Source: Pseudomonas lactucae (GTDB taxonomy: Bacteria > Pseudomonadota > Gammaproteobacteria > Pseudomonadales > Pseudomonadaceae). From it: a stretch of DNA of 58,589 bases. The stretch spans positions 1 to 58,589 of the forward strand of contig NZ_JAFHKI010000138.1 in the NCBI RefSeq assembly GCF_016937615.1, read 5' to 3'. Of this stretch, positions 8,269 to 16,663 are shown piece by piece. Under the pieces are notes generated by a model. It was not told the origin of the DNA. It searched no databases and was given only the letters and a program-made list of their open reading frames with translations. Every line of letters starts with the position of its first letter. The stretch's first letter is position 1. Position numbers and translations under genes: made by a program.

Positions 8269-9510
8269 TCACTGCTGGCGCAATAACCGCTCCAGGTTGT
8301 CCACCGGCAGCGGTTCGCTGAACAGATACCCTTGAATCTGGTCACACCCGGCTTCCTTCAGAAACGCCATCTGGGCCTGTGTCTCTACGCCTTCGGCAAC
8401 CACGCGCAGTTTCAGGCTGTGGGCCAGTTCGATGATCGTGCGGGTAATCGCCGCGTCCTGGGGGTTGGTGGTGACTTCGCGAATAAACGCGATATCGATC
8501 TTCAGCGTGTCGATGGGAAAGCGGCGCAGATACGCCAGGCTTGAATAGCCGGTGCCGAAGTCGTCGATGGCGATCTTCACGCCCTTGGCGCGCAGGCGTT
8601 GCAGGCTGGCGATGGTGTGCTGGGTATTTTCCATCAGCGAACCTTCAGTCAGTTCCACCTCCAGGCAATGGGCTTGAACACCTGTCTGATCAAGGATCAG
8701 CCCGATATCGGCAATCAGGTCGCCCTCGATCAGTTGATGGCCGGAGACGTTGACCGCGACTTCAACCGCGCCGATGTCGCACTGCTGCCATTTAGCGATC
8801 TGTCGGCAGACTGTCTCGATCACCCAGCGCCCCACGGGCACGATCAGGCCCAGGCTTTCCAACACCGGCACGAACACCGCGGGCGAAACCGCACCGTACC
8901 CCGGCCGATCCCAGCGCAGCAAAGCTTCCAGAGCGCAGATGCGTCCGCTGGCCACCTCGACCTTGGGCTGGTAATGCAGCGTGAACTCATCGTGCTCAAC
9001 GGCCGTGCGCAAGGCGGTTTCCAAATCCTGGCGAGCCAGGTCGTGCACGTTCATACGGGTGGTGTCATCGCGCTGGCGTTGCAATTGCTGCTCCAGCATC
9101 GCGCTGTGTTTTTTCAACTGGTCGCCATGGCTCTTCAGCCGCAGCAAGTTGCGCACCCGCAGCCACAGTTCGATGTGCTCCACCGGCTTGTTGATGAACT
9201 CTTCGGCACCGGTGTGCAGGCCGCTGACCCGTGCGCCGGGTTCGTTGAGGGCCGAGAGCATGATGATCGGGATATTCGACGTCGCCGGGTTACTCTTGAG
9301 CCGGTTGGCGACCTCAAAGCCGTCCATGCCCGGCATCATGACGTCCAGCAGGATCAGGTCGGGCGGTTGCTGTGCCACCAGTGTCAAGGCTTCTTCACCG
9401 CTACTTGCACTGCGTGTCTGGTAACCCTCGTGTTGCAGCAGGGTTTCCAACAGCTTGCGAACCTGAGGTTCGTCGTCAACGATCAACAGCGTTGCGGGTG
9501 AGCTGGCCAT
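8269..9510 (-). CDS. response regulator with EAL cyclic-di-GMP phosphodiesterase output
   Basis: 413 residues: an N-terminal REC domain (about 5-125; phospho-acceptor D56 in LILLDVMMPG), a coiled linker (about 125-155) and a C-terminal EAL domain (about 165-410). Catalytic signatures look intact: EALLRW (E195), ELTEG, IAIDDFGTGYSSL, LKID and VVAEGVET. It should hydrolyse c-di-GMP to pGpG under phosphorylation control. It is the last gene of a minus-strand set with a PAS histidine kinase and a single-domain regulator, which are the likely phosphodonors. Confidence 0.9.
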   Translation of the reverse strand: MASSPATLLIVDDEPQVRKLLETLLQHEGYQTRSASSGEEALTLVAQQPPDLILLDVMMPGMDGFEVANRLKSNPATSNIPIIMLSALNEPGARVSGLHTGAEEFINKPVEHIELWLRVRNLLRLKSHGDQLKKHSAMLEQQLQRQRDDTTRMNVHDLARQDLETALRTAVEHDEFTLHYQPKVEVASGRICALEALLRWDRPGYGAVSPAVFVPVLESLGLIVPVGRWVIETVCRQIAKWQQCDIGAVEVAVNVSGHQLIEGDLIADIGLILDQTGVQAHCLEVELTEGSLMENTQHTIASLQRLRAKGVKIAIDDFGTGYSSLAYLRRFPIDTLKIDIAFIREVTTNPQDAAITRTIIELAHSLKLRVVAEGVETQAQMAFLKEAGCDQIQGYLFSEPLPVDNLERLLRQQ

Positions 9511-9519
9511 GGAGAAGAC

Positions 9520-9903
9520 TCATACGGGGGGTGTGAGGGTCGGGTTCAGCAGGGTGTCGATCACTTGGTACAGCTCTTTGTAGCGCAAGGGTTTGATCAC
9601 ATACGCGTCACAACCGGCCAGGCGGGTTTTTTCGCGGTCTTCCTTCATCGCCATGGCGGTGAGGGCGATCACCGGAATGTGCGTAGTGTGCGGGTCCTGC
9701 TTGAGCAAGCGCGTCGCCGCCAGGCCGTCCATGCCCGGCAACTGGATGTCCATGAGGATCAACGCCGGTTTCTGCTCGCGTGCCATGGCCAATCCGGTTT
9801 CGGCATCGGCGGCCCACAGCACGCTATGCCCGGCTGTGACCAGCAGCAGGCGCGCCAGGCGCATATTGGCTTCGTTGTCCTCGACGATCAGGATTGTGGC
9901 CAT
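9520..9903 (-). CDS. single-domain CheY-like response regulator
   Basis: A stand-alone REC domain of 127 residues starting MATILIVEDN, with phospho-acceptor D52 in LILMDIQLPG and the conserved K in YVIKPL. The start at 9903 gives a canonical REC N-terminus and overlaps the 3' end of the kinase gene by 16 nt, pointing to translational coupling. It probably relays phosphate from the adjacent PAS kinase or competes with the EAL regulator encoded 9 nt downstream. Confidence 0.9.
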   Translation of the reverse strand: MATILIVEDNEANMRLARLLLVTAGHSVLWAADAETGLAMAREQKPALILMDIQLPGMDGLAATRLLKQDPHTTHIPVIALTAMAMKEDREKTRLAGCDAYVIKPLRYKELYQVIDTLLNPTLTPPV

Positions 9904-11234
9904 ACCGCCTCCGTAGGCTTGGCGCGGTGCAGCGGCAGCCACACCACAAAACGCGCACCCTGGCCCTCGCGACTGGTCACGGCCACGCTGCCGCCATGTA
10001 GGTCGGTGAGTTGCTTGACCATCGCCAGGCCCAGGCCGGTGCCTTCGAATTTGCGCGCCAGGCTGCTATCGATCTGGCTGAACGCCTTGAACAGCTTGCC
10101 CATGTCATCGGCGGCAATGCCGATACCGGTGTCGCTCACGCTCAGCTCCAGAAAGCGTTGGTGCACGCTGGGTTGCAGCGCGAAGCCATACACGGGCCAG
10201 TCGCCTGGCACCAGGCCGACCTGGTCGCGACCTACCTCGCGCACCGCCAGGTGCACAAAGCCTGCGTGCGCGCTGAACTTCACCGCGTTGGCCAGCAGGT
10301 TGTAGACGATCTGTTTGGTCTTGCGCTGGTCGAGCATCAGGGTGCCCAGGTCGCCCTGGCTGTCCAGTTTCAACTGGATACGCTGCTGGGCGGCCTTTTC
10401 CCGCACGATCAGCAGGCTGTTGCCCAACAGACCCGCGAGTTCCACCGGTTCCAGCTCCAGGTCCATCATCCCGGCCTCGACCTTGGACAGGTCGAGAATG
10501 TCGTTGATCAGCGACAGCAGATGCTGCCCGCTGGTGAAGATGTCGCCGATGTATTCACGCTGGGTATCGCTCATGGCGCCCACCAATCCATCCTTTAATG
10601 CCTCGGAAAAACCAATCACCGCGTTCAACGGTGTGCGCAGTTCATGGGACATGGTGGCGAGAAATTCAGACTTCATGCGGCTGGCATGTTCCAGCTCCAG
10701 GTTCTTTTCCTCCAGCGCGCGTTCAAAGCGTTTGCGCTGGGCCTCTTCCTGTTTTCGCGCGGTGTTGTCGGTGCCGATCAACAGGTAGCCGATGATCGTA
10801 TCGCTGCGGTTGCGCAACGCCGTCACCGAGACCATGGCCGACAGGCGACTGCCATCCTGGCGGATATAGGTCAGCTCGTAAATGTCCTCAATTCCGCGTG
10901 AGGCCTTGAATACCAGGGCTTCAAAGCCGGGGGTGATGGGGGTGTCCAGCTCCAGGCTCAGGGCGGCGGCGCGGATGATCAGCTCGGCGGGGTCGGAAAT
11001 GTCGGCGGGGGTGATGCAGTTGACCACATCGGCGGCGGCATAGCCGAGCATGCGTTCGGCACCGACATTGAAGATCTGGATCACGCCTTTTTCGTCGGTG
11101 GCGATGCTGGAGAAATACGCGCTGTTGAAAATCGCGTCTTGCAGCGCACCGGCTTTGAGCAGGGTTCTCTGGCGTTTGAACTCAACCAGTTTTTCGGCCC
11201 GCGATTGCGGCAGGGAGGGGGGCGTCATGTCCAT
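9888..11234 (-). CDS. cytoplasmic PAS-domain sensor histidine kinase
   Basis: 448 residues with no membrane segment: a PAS domain (about 35-160, FNVGAERMLGYAAADV with a PAC-like tail), coiled coil 160-190, HisKA with phospho-acceptor H197 in MSHELRTPLN, and HATPase_c with the N box NLLANAVKFS, G1 DTGIGIA and G2 EGTGLGLAMV. It is the first gene of a three-gene signalling operon with the two downstream response regulators. The signal is unknown; a cytoplasmic PAS domain suggests redox, a small ligand or internal metabolic state. Confidence 0.9.
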   Translation of the reverse strand: MDMTPPSLPQSRAEKLVEFKRQRTLLKAGALQDAIFNSAYFSSIATDEKGVIQIFNVGAERMLGYAAADVVNCITPADISDPAELIIRAAALSLELDTPITPGFEALVFKASRGIEDIYELTYIRQDGSRLSAMVSVTALRNRSDTIIGYLLIGTDNTARKQEEAQRKRFERALEEKNLELEHASRMKSEFLATMSHELRTPLNAVIGFSEALKDGLVGAMSDTQREYIGDIFTSGQHLLSLINDILDLSKVEAGMMDLELEPVELAGLLGNSLLIVREKAAQQRIQLKLDSQGDLGTLMLDQRKTKQIVYNLLANAVKFSAHAGFVHLAVREVGRDQVGLVPGDWPVYGFALQPSVHQRFLELSVSDTGIGIAADDMGKLFKAFSQIDSSLARKFEGTGLGLAMVKQLTDLHGGSVAVTSREGQGARFVVWLPLHRAKPTEAVWPQS

Positions 11235-11397
11235 CGCTTGAGCATTCCATGATTGTCAGGCCCGCCATCGGCAATCGGCGATGGCGCAGAGCATGCTCAC
11301 AGAAAATCGCGGGAGGGCGATGAGCAGGAGATGACGTGCTGTGACAATAGCAGAACTGTGCACAGCGCGTGCACAGGCACTCAAGCGGATTTACCGG

Positions 11398-11423
11398 AAA
11401 AACAGGGCGGCAGGCGGCCGCCC
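11398..11423 (-). terminator. rho-independent terminator of the universal stress protein gene
   Basis: On the minus strand GGGCGGC, a 5-nt loop and GCCGCCC are followed by TGTTTTT. It begins about 20 nt after the universal stress protein stop codon and is oriented to end that transcript. Confidence 0.75.
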
Positions 11424-11441
11424 TTGATTGCGTCAATGGGC

Positions 11442-12365
11442 TCAGTCGAATACTTCGGGTGAAACCGTCCATACACTGCACGGCATTTTGTACAACAGCG
11501 CTTCGGTGGTGCTGCCCAGCAGGCGCGTGAGGCCAGGATGGCCGACCCGGCCCATGACGATCACATCAACGTTGTAGGCGTCGGCATAGCTGGCCAATAC
11601 GCTGGCCGGAGTGCCCAGGATCATGTGGCGCTGTTCGGGGGGGATGCCGTTGCGTGCGGCCAAGTCGTCGAACGCCCTGGCTTGCTCGTCGAACAGCAGC
11701 TTGGCCGCTTGCGAAGAGAAAAACTCAGCGCCACTGCCAAACCCATACTCCTGGGCACCCAGGTCGGACAGGTCATGTGCGTAGATCACCTCGACGTCGG
11801 CATCGCACGCGGTGGCCAGCTTCGTCGCCTCGTGCAGGATTCGATCGTTCAGCCCCTCGTAGCGGCCATCGCGATGGAACGGGTCGACCGCTGCAACGAT
11901 CTTGCGTGGCAACGCATGCCTGACCTTGCTGACAAAGTGCAGTGGCACCGGGCATTCGCGCAGCAGGTGGACATCCAGCGGGGTAAACATCAGCCGCGAC
12001 AGCCACGACTCATGCTCCAGCGCCTTGATCACCAGGGCCATCGGTTCTTCCTTGAGGCGAAGCAACAGCTCCTTGAGCGGGTGTTCAACCCAGACCACTT
12101 CGGTGGTGACCGTCAGCCCGAGGTTGCGCAAAGGCCGGGCCTGGTCCTCCAGCCAGTGTTGGTGGCGCTCCACATACCCCAGGCGCATCTGCTCCAGCGC
12201 CTGCTCGTTGACCAGTCCGGCGGTCGCCAGCCCTTCCAGATAGTCGAAGGCCAGAATATGCAGCGCAGCGCCTTCGGCTTTCGCCAGGGCGGCGGCGCGT
12301 TCAAGCGCGGGGCTGCGCTCCATCAACGGTGTAACCAATAACAGGAAACGTGCTTGAGCAGGCAT
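11442..12365 (-). CDS. tandem-domain universal stress protein
   Basis: 307 residues built from two Usp domains (about 1-150 and 155-305), the UspE-like arrangement. The second domain keeps the ATP-binding G-2x-G-9x-G(S/T) type motif in GRVGHPGLTRLLGSTTEALL. The start at 12365 follows a good ribosome site. A perfect Anr/FNR palindrome lies about 80-90 nt upstream, so induction at low oxygen is likely, as for several Anr-dependent Usp proteins of P. aeruginosa that support anaerobic survival. It is monocistronic with its own terminator. Confidence 0.9.
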   Translation of the reverse strand: MPAQARFLLLVTPLMERSPALERAAALAKAEGAALHILAFDYLEGLATAGLVNEQALEQMRLGYVERHQHWLEDQARPLRNLGLTVTTEVVWVEHPLKELLLRLKEEPMALVIKALEHESWLSRLMFTPLDVHLLRECPVPLHFVSKVRHALPRKIVAAVDPFHRDGRYEGLNDRILHEATKLATACDADVEVIYAHDLSDLGAQEYGFGSGAEFFSSQAAKLLFDEQARAFDDLAARNGIPPEQRHMILGTPASVLASYADAYNVDVIVMGRVGHPGLTRLLGSTTEALLYKMPCSVWTVSPEVFD

Positions 12366-12442
12366 GGTGATCTCCCGTGGCAGCGAGGGGCATCGGGCAG
12401 TGATGCCTTTTGCTGATCATGAGCCTGGCAGCCGGGCCGGGG

Positions 12443-12456
12443 TTGATCTGCATCAA
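12443..12456 (-). promoter_or_regulatory. Anr (FNR-type) binding site
   Basis: TTGATCTGCATCAA is a perfect match to the Anr consensus TTGAT-N4-ATCAA. It lies upstream of the universal stress protein gene at a distance expected for a class II activator site centred near -40 of a promoter. The sequence is visible directly; the role is from established knowledge of Anr regulons. Confidence 0.8.
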
Positions 12457-12509
12457 GTGGCCTTGCGGCCGGGTGAGACCGGCGACGATCGGTCAGGCAA
12501 GGTTACTGC

Positions 12510-13882
12510 TCAAGGTGCATCCACGGGGATATCCAGTGTGGCCCTGAAACCACCGGATGCCAGGTTTTCCAGGCGTATCTGGCCTCCGAGGCGTTGGGCG
12601 ATGGTGCGCACGATAGTCAGGCCCAGGCCCGCTCCCTGTGCATTGCCGCGGCTGTAGAACCGCTCGAACAACCGATCACGTTCGGCCTCATCGATACCTG
12701 GGCCCTGATCGTCGACGGTCAGCACAAAACGCCCGGCCTGCTCGCGCAACCCGACGGTGATCACCCCCTGTTGCGGGGAAAAGTTGGCTGCGTTGGTCAC
12801 GAGATTGGTCAGGGCGATATCGATGGCGGCGGCGTCGGTGCTCACGTCGTAGTCGGCTGCGTCGACGTCGAGCACTAACTCAAGGTGCTTGCTCAATAGC
12901 CAGGGCGTCAGCTGGACCAGTGTTTCGCGCACCGTGGTCGCCAGGTCGATGACATGCGTGGGCGGCGTTCGCCGCCCGGTTCCAGGCGCGCCATGGTCAG
13001 CAATTGGTTGACCAGTCGGCTCGTGCGATCGACGCCGCTGATCAAAAAAGCCAGGGATTCACTCCGTTCGGAGTCGGTGCCGGCTTCCAGCAGATTTTGC
13101 GCGTGCACCCGCAGGACTGCGAGGGGGGTGCGCATTTCATGGGCGGCATCGGCGATAAAACGGCGCTCGCGGCCGACCATGTCCTGAATCTGCGCCAGCA
13201 TACGGTTCAACGCTGCCTGCATCGGTTCAAGCTCGGTGGGCAAGGGCTTGAGTTGCATCGGCTCCAGGGTGCCGGACTGCCGGGCGCGCAGGGTGGCGGC
13301 CATGTCGGCCAGCGGTTTGAGCCCCCAGCCGATGGCCAGCCAGACCAGCGCCGCCAGGATCAGGCTGCCCAGCACATTGGGCCACAACGTATGGCGCACG
13401 ATGCGGCCGACGAGGTCGGAGCGCACATCGTCACGTTCACCCACCCAGATACGCAGGCCACTGTCTTTGTCCTTGAGCACAAACCCTCGCCATTGGCGGC
13501 CGCTGACGTCCTCGACATTCACGTACCCCGGTTGGGTGGGAGGCGTGGCAAATGCCGGCGCGCTGCTGGTAAACACCAGGCGTTCGCCCGCTGTGTTCCA
13601 CACCTGGAAGGCAATTTTGCTTTCATAAGGATGGCCGTCCACCTTCGGCACCGCTTCCCCCAGCGCCTTGTTGAAGGCCCGATACAGGTCAGCCTGGTCC
13701 TGGCTGGCCAGCGGCATGCTCATCACGCCTTGCAGCAGGCGGGCGTTCTGCGCCAATTGTGCGTCGTAGACCTCGGTGATTTCATGATTGCTGTCGTGCA
13801 GGTTGAGCCAACTGATCACCAATAGGCCGCTGAGCAGCAGGCCGATGATCAGGGTCAGGGTGCGGCGGCGAATGGACATCAT
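12510..13882 (-). CDS. QseC/PmrB-type sensor histidine kinase (apparent frameshift)
   Basis: An inner-membrane kinase of about 457 residues if repaired. Residues 1-25 are the first membrane helix, about 30-165 the periplasmic sensor, about 168-190 the second helix, then HAMP and HisKA with H248 (AAHEMRTPL), and HATPase_c with NLVTNAANFS, DQGPGID and GAGLGLTIV. The frame breaks near 12960 in a C-run (coding strand): upstream it reads ...RLEPGGERR, and one added C gives the continuous PTHVIDLATTVRETLV. I judge this a dropped base. Its ATG overlaps the stop of the partner regulator (ATGA). It is the last gene of the hemolysin-family operon. Confidence 0.8.
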
Positions 13883-14541
13883 CCGCGCTCCTCCACCAGG
13901 TAGCCCACGCCGCGCACGGTGCGGATCAATTCGCTGGAGAATTTTTTGCGCAGGTGGTGGATATGCACCTCCAGAGTGTTGCTTTCAGCCTCTTCGTTCC
14001 AGCCATAAAGCAGTTGCATCAATTGGTCACGGGTCATGACGCGGCCGGGCGGCGAGAGCAGTTCATGCAGCAGTTGGTATTCCTTGGGCGTCAGCACCAC
14101 CGGTTGGTTGTGGTAGGAGACATGCTGGGTGCCGGGGTCCAGGCGGATGCCGGCGTGCTCGATGAGGGCCCGTGCGCGCCCGGCGCTGCGCCGCAGCAAG
14201 GCGCGCAGGCGGGCCTTGAGTTCGGCCAGGTCGAAGGGTTTGATCAGGTAATCGTCGGCACCGGCATCCAGCCCGGCGATACGGTCTTCGGTGGCGTCCC
14301 GCGCGGTGAGAATCAGCACGGGCACGGTGGCGCCACTGTTGCGCAGGCGACGCAGTACCTCCAGCCCGTCCATGCGCGGCAGGCCCAGGTCGAGCACCGC
14401 CGCATCAAAGGTTTCGCTGAGCAGGGCATGCAAGGCGCTGCTGCCGTCCTGCAGCCAGTCGACGGTATACCCCTCGCGTGTCAGTGCCTGGTGAATGCCT
14501 TCGCCCAGCGCAACGTCATCCTCGATCAGTAATAAACGCAC
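13879..14541 (-). CDS. OmpR-family response regulator (QseB/PmrA-like)
   Basis: 220 residues: REC domain (phospho-acceptor D51 in VLDLGLPRMDG) and a winged-helix DNA-binding domain (about 125-218, with LEVHIHHLRKKF and RTVRGVGYLVEERG). It pairs with the overlapping kinase gene. The long inverted repeat in front of the hemolysin-family gene, with CTTAA half-sites, is a reasonable candidate for its own binding site, giving autoregulation of the seven-gene operon; this is inference. Confidence 0.9.
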   Translation of the reverse strand: MRLLLIEDDVALGEGIHQALTREGYTVDWLQDGSSALHALLSETFDAAVLDLGLPRMDGLEVLRRLRNSGATVPVLILTARDATEDRIAGLDAGADDYLIKPFDLAELKARLRALLRRSAGRARALIEHAGIRLDPGTQHVSYHNQPVVLTPKEYQLLHELLSPPGRVMTRDQLMQLLYGWNEEAESNTLEVHIHHLRKKFSSELIRTVRGVGYLVEERG

Positions 14542-14552
14542 AGGGTCCCCTG

Positions 14553-15197
14553 TCAGTTGAGTTTGCGGTGGATCTCGGCCAGCACGCTGTCGATTTCTTG
14601 GCGGCGTCCGGCGTCGGCCGTTTCACGTCCGGGGCGTGGCGCGGCGAGCAGAGCTTTGCGCAGGGCGTCACGGGCTTCGCCGTAGCGCTTTTGGCGGTAC
14701 AGGTGATCACCCCAGAAGTACAGACTATCAATGCCGGCCGGGTTGAGTTGCAAGGCTTGTTTAAGTAACTGATCGGCCTTGTCGGCATCGCCGAAGCCGA
14801 TGGGCCAGCCGGGGACGCGGTCATACAACGCGCCAAGACTGGTATAGGCCGAGCCTTGCAATGCAGTGGGGTCCAGGGCGAGGGCTTTTTCGAGGTCGAT
14901 CTTGGCCGACTTGACCTTGCTCAACGCGCCGAGCCCACCCTGGGCGCCGGCCCAACTGCTGGTGACGATGCCGGACCAGATCCAAGCCTCGGCCGCCTGG
15001 GGGCGTAGCTGCGTGAAGGCAGTGGCCTGGGTGGCAAGCTGTTCGAAGGCATGTGGGCGCTGCTCTTCGGGCAGGTTGTATTGGATATGCGCCCAGCGCA
15101 GTTGGATATCGCTCAGACGTTGTTGGTCGGCGGTATCCAGCGCCCACGCCAATGGGCTCAGAAGGGTGAGCAAAAGTGCGGCGAAGAGGCGTTTCAT
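14553..15197 (-). CDS. exported TPR-type protein
   Basis: 214 residues with a Sec signal peptide (MKRLFAALLLTLLSPLAWA, cleavage after AWA). The mature protein is helical with degenerate tetratricopeptide-like units, for example AAEAWIWSGIVTSSWAGAQ and NPAGIDSLYFWGDHLYRQ. It is probably periplasmic and acts as a binding or assembly factor. The start overlaps the SDR stop (ATGA). It separates the metabolic genes from the two-component genes in the operon. No specific function recognised. Confidence 0.8.
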   Translation of the reverse strand: MKRLFAALLLTLLSPLAWALDTADQQRLSDIQLRWAHIQYNLPEEQRPHAFEQLATQATAFTQLRPQAAEAWIWSGIVTSSWAGAQGGLGALSKVKSAKIDLEKALALDPTALQGSAYTSLGALYDRVPGWPIGFGDADKADQLLKQALQLNPAGIDSLYFWGDHLYRQKRYGEARDALRKALLAAPRPGRETADAGRRQEIDSVLAEIHRKLN

Positions 15198-16002
15198 GGG
15201 GCGGCGTCCTTATTGACAGGTGAGTCGCTCAAGCGGCGAATCAGCGGCAGGTGTTTACGCAGGCTGCGGTCCACCAGGTTCGGCAGCAGGCTGTTGAGGC
15301 GCACGAAGAAACGCTCCGGCCAACCCAGGTACAGGTCGCGACGGTCGTTGAGAATGGCCTGGGTCACCGCCGAAGCGACGGCGTGCGGGTCGTCGACATT
15401 GGACTTGAGCGCGTCGTTCAACGCTTGCGCCGCCGGGCTGTTCATGCCGGTGCGGGTGCGCGCGGGGCGACATACAGCACACCCACGCGGGTGTCCGCCA
15501 GCTCCCGGCGCAGGGCCTCGGAAAATCCGCGCAGCGCGAATTTGCTGGCGCAATACGTAGCGTATCCGGGGTAGCCAATCGAGCCGTAGGTTGAGCCGAC
15601 GTTGACCACCATGGCGCCGGGAGCTTGCTTGAGCAGCGGCAGCAACAGCTTGGTCAGGCAGATCGGTGCGGCGATGTTCAGCGCCAGCATTCCGTTGATG
15701 TCGCTGTCGTCCAACTGTTCAAGCATCGCGAAATGATTGATCCCGGCCGTGTTGATCAGCAGATTGACGCCGCCGATGGCTTCGGCAGCCGCCAGCACCT
15801 TGCGCCGGTCGGCCAGAAACGTCAGGTCGGCATTCACCCAGCACAGTTGCTGCGGATAGCGCGCGAGCAACGCCCCCAGCGCTGCGCCATGACGGGCCAC
15901 CGCCAGCACCCGCGCACCACTGGCGCACAGCTGGGCCGCAATGGCCAAGCCGATGCCGCCGCTGGCACCGGTCAGTACCACGCGCGCATCAGACAGGCGC
16001 AT
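15194..16002 (-). CDS. short-chain dehydrogenase/reductase (apparent frameshift)
   Basis: A classical SDR of about 269 residues once repaired. The Rossmann motif TGASGGIG is at the N-terminus, NTAG in the middle, and the catalytic set S (VGSTYGS), Y and K (YATYCASK) is present. The frame breaks around 15455-15465: the first part ends LYVAPRA and one added C continues TRTGMNSPAAQALNDALKSN to a normal C-terminus. The start at 16002 (MRLSDARVVLTG) overlaps the preceding gene by 14 nt. It probably oxidises or reduces the product of the acyl-ligase and diiron enzyme encoded upstream in the operon. Confidence 0.8.
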
Positions 16003-16663
16003 GGCTGGCCTCTGCGACGCGCGGCAGGTGACGGAACATATCGGTATACAGCGCGTACACCACCCTTGACGCATGGATAACGGCCGCCTGATCGGCCGGG
16101 TCGTCCAAGCGGTTCATCAAGCCGCGGTAGGTCGCCATGTGGCCGATGTCCAGGGAGCCGTGGGAACTGAGGTAGCTGAAGGCTGTGTCGGGCAACTGCA
16201 AGCGATCACGGATGCTGCCGGCCGCATGGGTCGCCAGGGCGATACTGGTGCCTTCCAATACATTGACCATGCCGAACAGGCCGACAGGGTTGTCGCGGGC
16301 AATCAGGTCATACAGGTAACTGACCATCAGCTCGATGGGCAAGCCAGGGCGGCCGTCACGCACCGCGTGCGCATCGCCCCCGCAGGCGGCGATGTCATTG
16401 AGCACCCATTGCTCGTGGCCGTATTCCTCCTCGATGTAGTCGCAGACCGCCTTGCGCAGCCACTCCAGGCGCGACGGCAGACGTGCGCCGCAAGCCATCA
16501 TCAGTGGCACGGTATGCCGGACGTGATAGTACGCCTGGGCCAGGAATGCCCGGTAGCTGTCCAGGCTGACCTTGCCCTCCAGGGCGTCGCGGATGATCGG
16601 CAGTTGGAACAGCGCCTCACGTTCGTGTTGGGTGGCATCTTGCAGCGTGTCGAAAAAGTTCAC
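15989..16663 (-). CDS. haem-oxygenase-like diiron oxidase (HDO/UndA-like)
   Basis: 224 residues, all-helical TenA/haem-oxygenase fold. It carries the metal-ligand pattern of haem-oxygenase-like diiron oxidases: E80-x2-H83 (EEEYGHE), E137 (VLEGTS), and H168-x3-D172-x2-H175 (SHGSLDIGH). Characterised members of this superfamily include UndA, which makes 1-undecene from lauric acid, and N-oxygenases such as SznF. Co-occurrence with an acyl-activating enzyme and an SDR suggests oxidation of a fatty-acid-derived or acyl substrate. Start overlaps the ligase stop (ATGA). The superfamily call is firm; the substrate is unknown. Confidence 0.85.
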   Translation of the reverse strand: MNFFDTLQDATQHEREALFQLPIIRDALEGKVSLDSYRAFLAQAYYHVRHTVPLMMACGARLPSRLEWLRKAVCDYIEEEYGHEQWVLNDIAACGGDAHAVRDGRPGLPIELMVSYLYDLIARDNPVGLFGMVNVLEGTSIALATHAAGSIRDRLQLPDTAFSYLSSHGSLDIGHMATYRGLMNRLDDPADQAAVIHASRVVYALYTDMFRHLPRVAEASHAPV

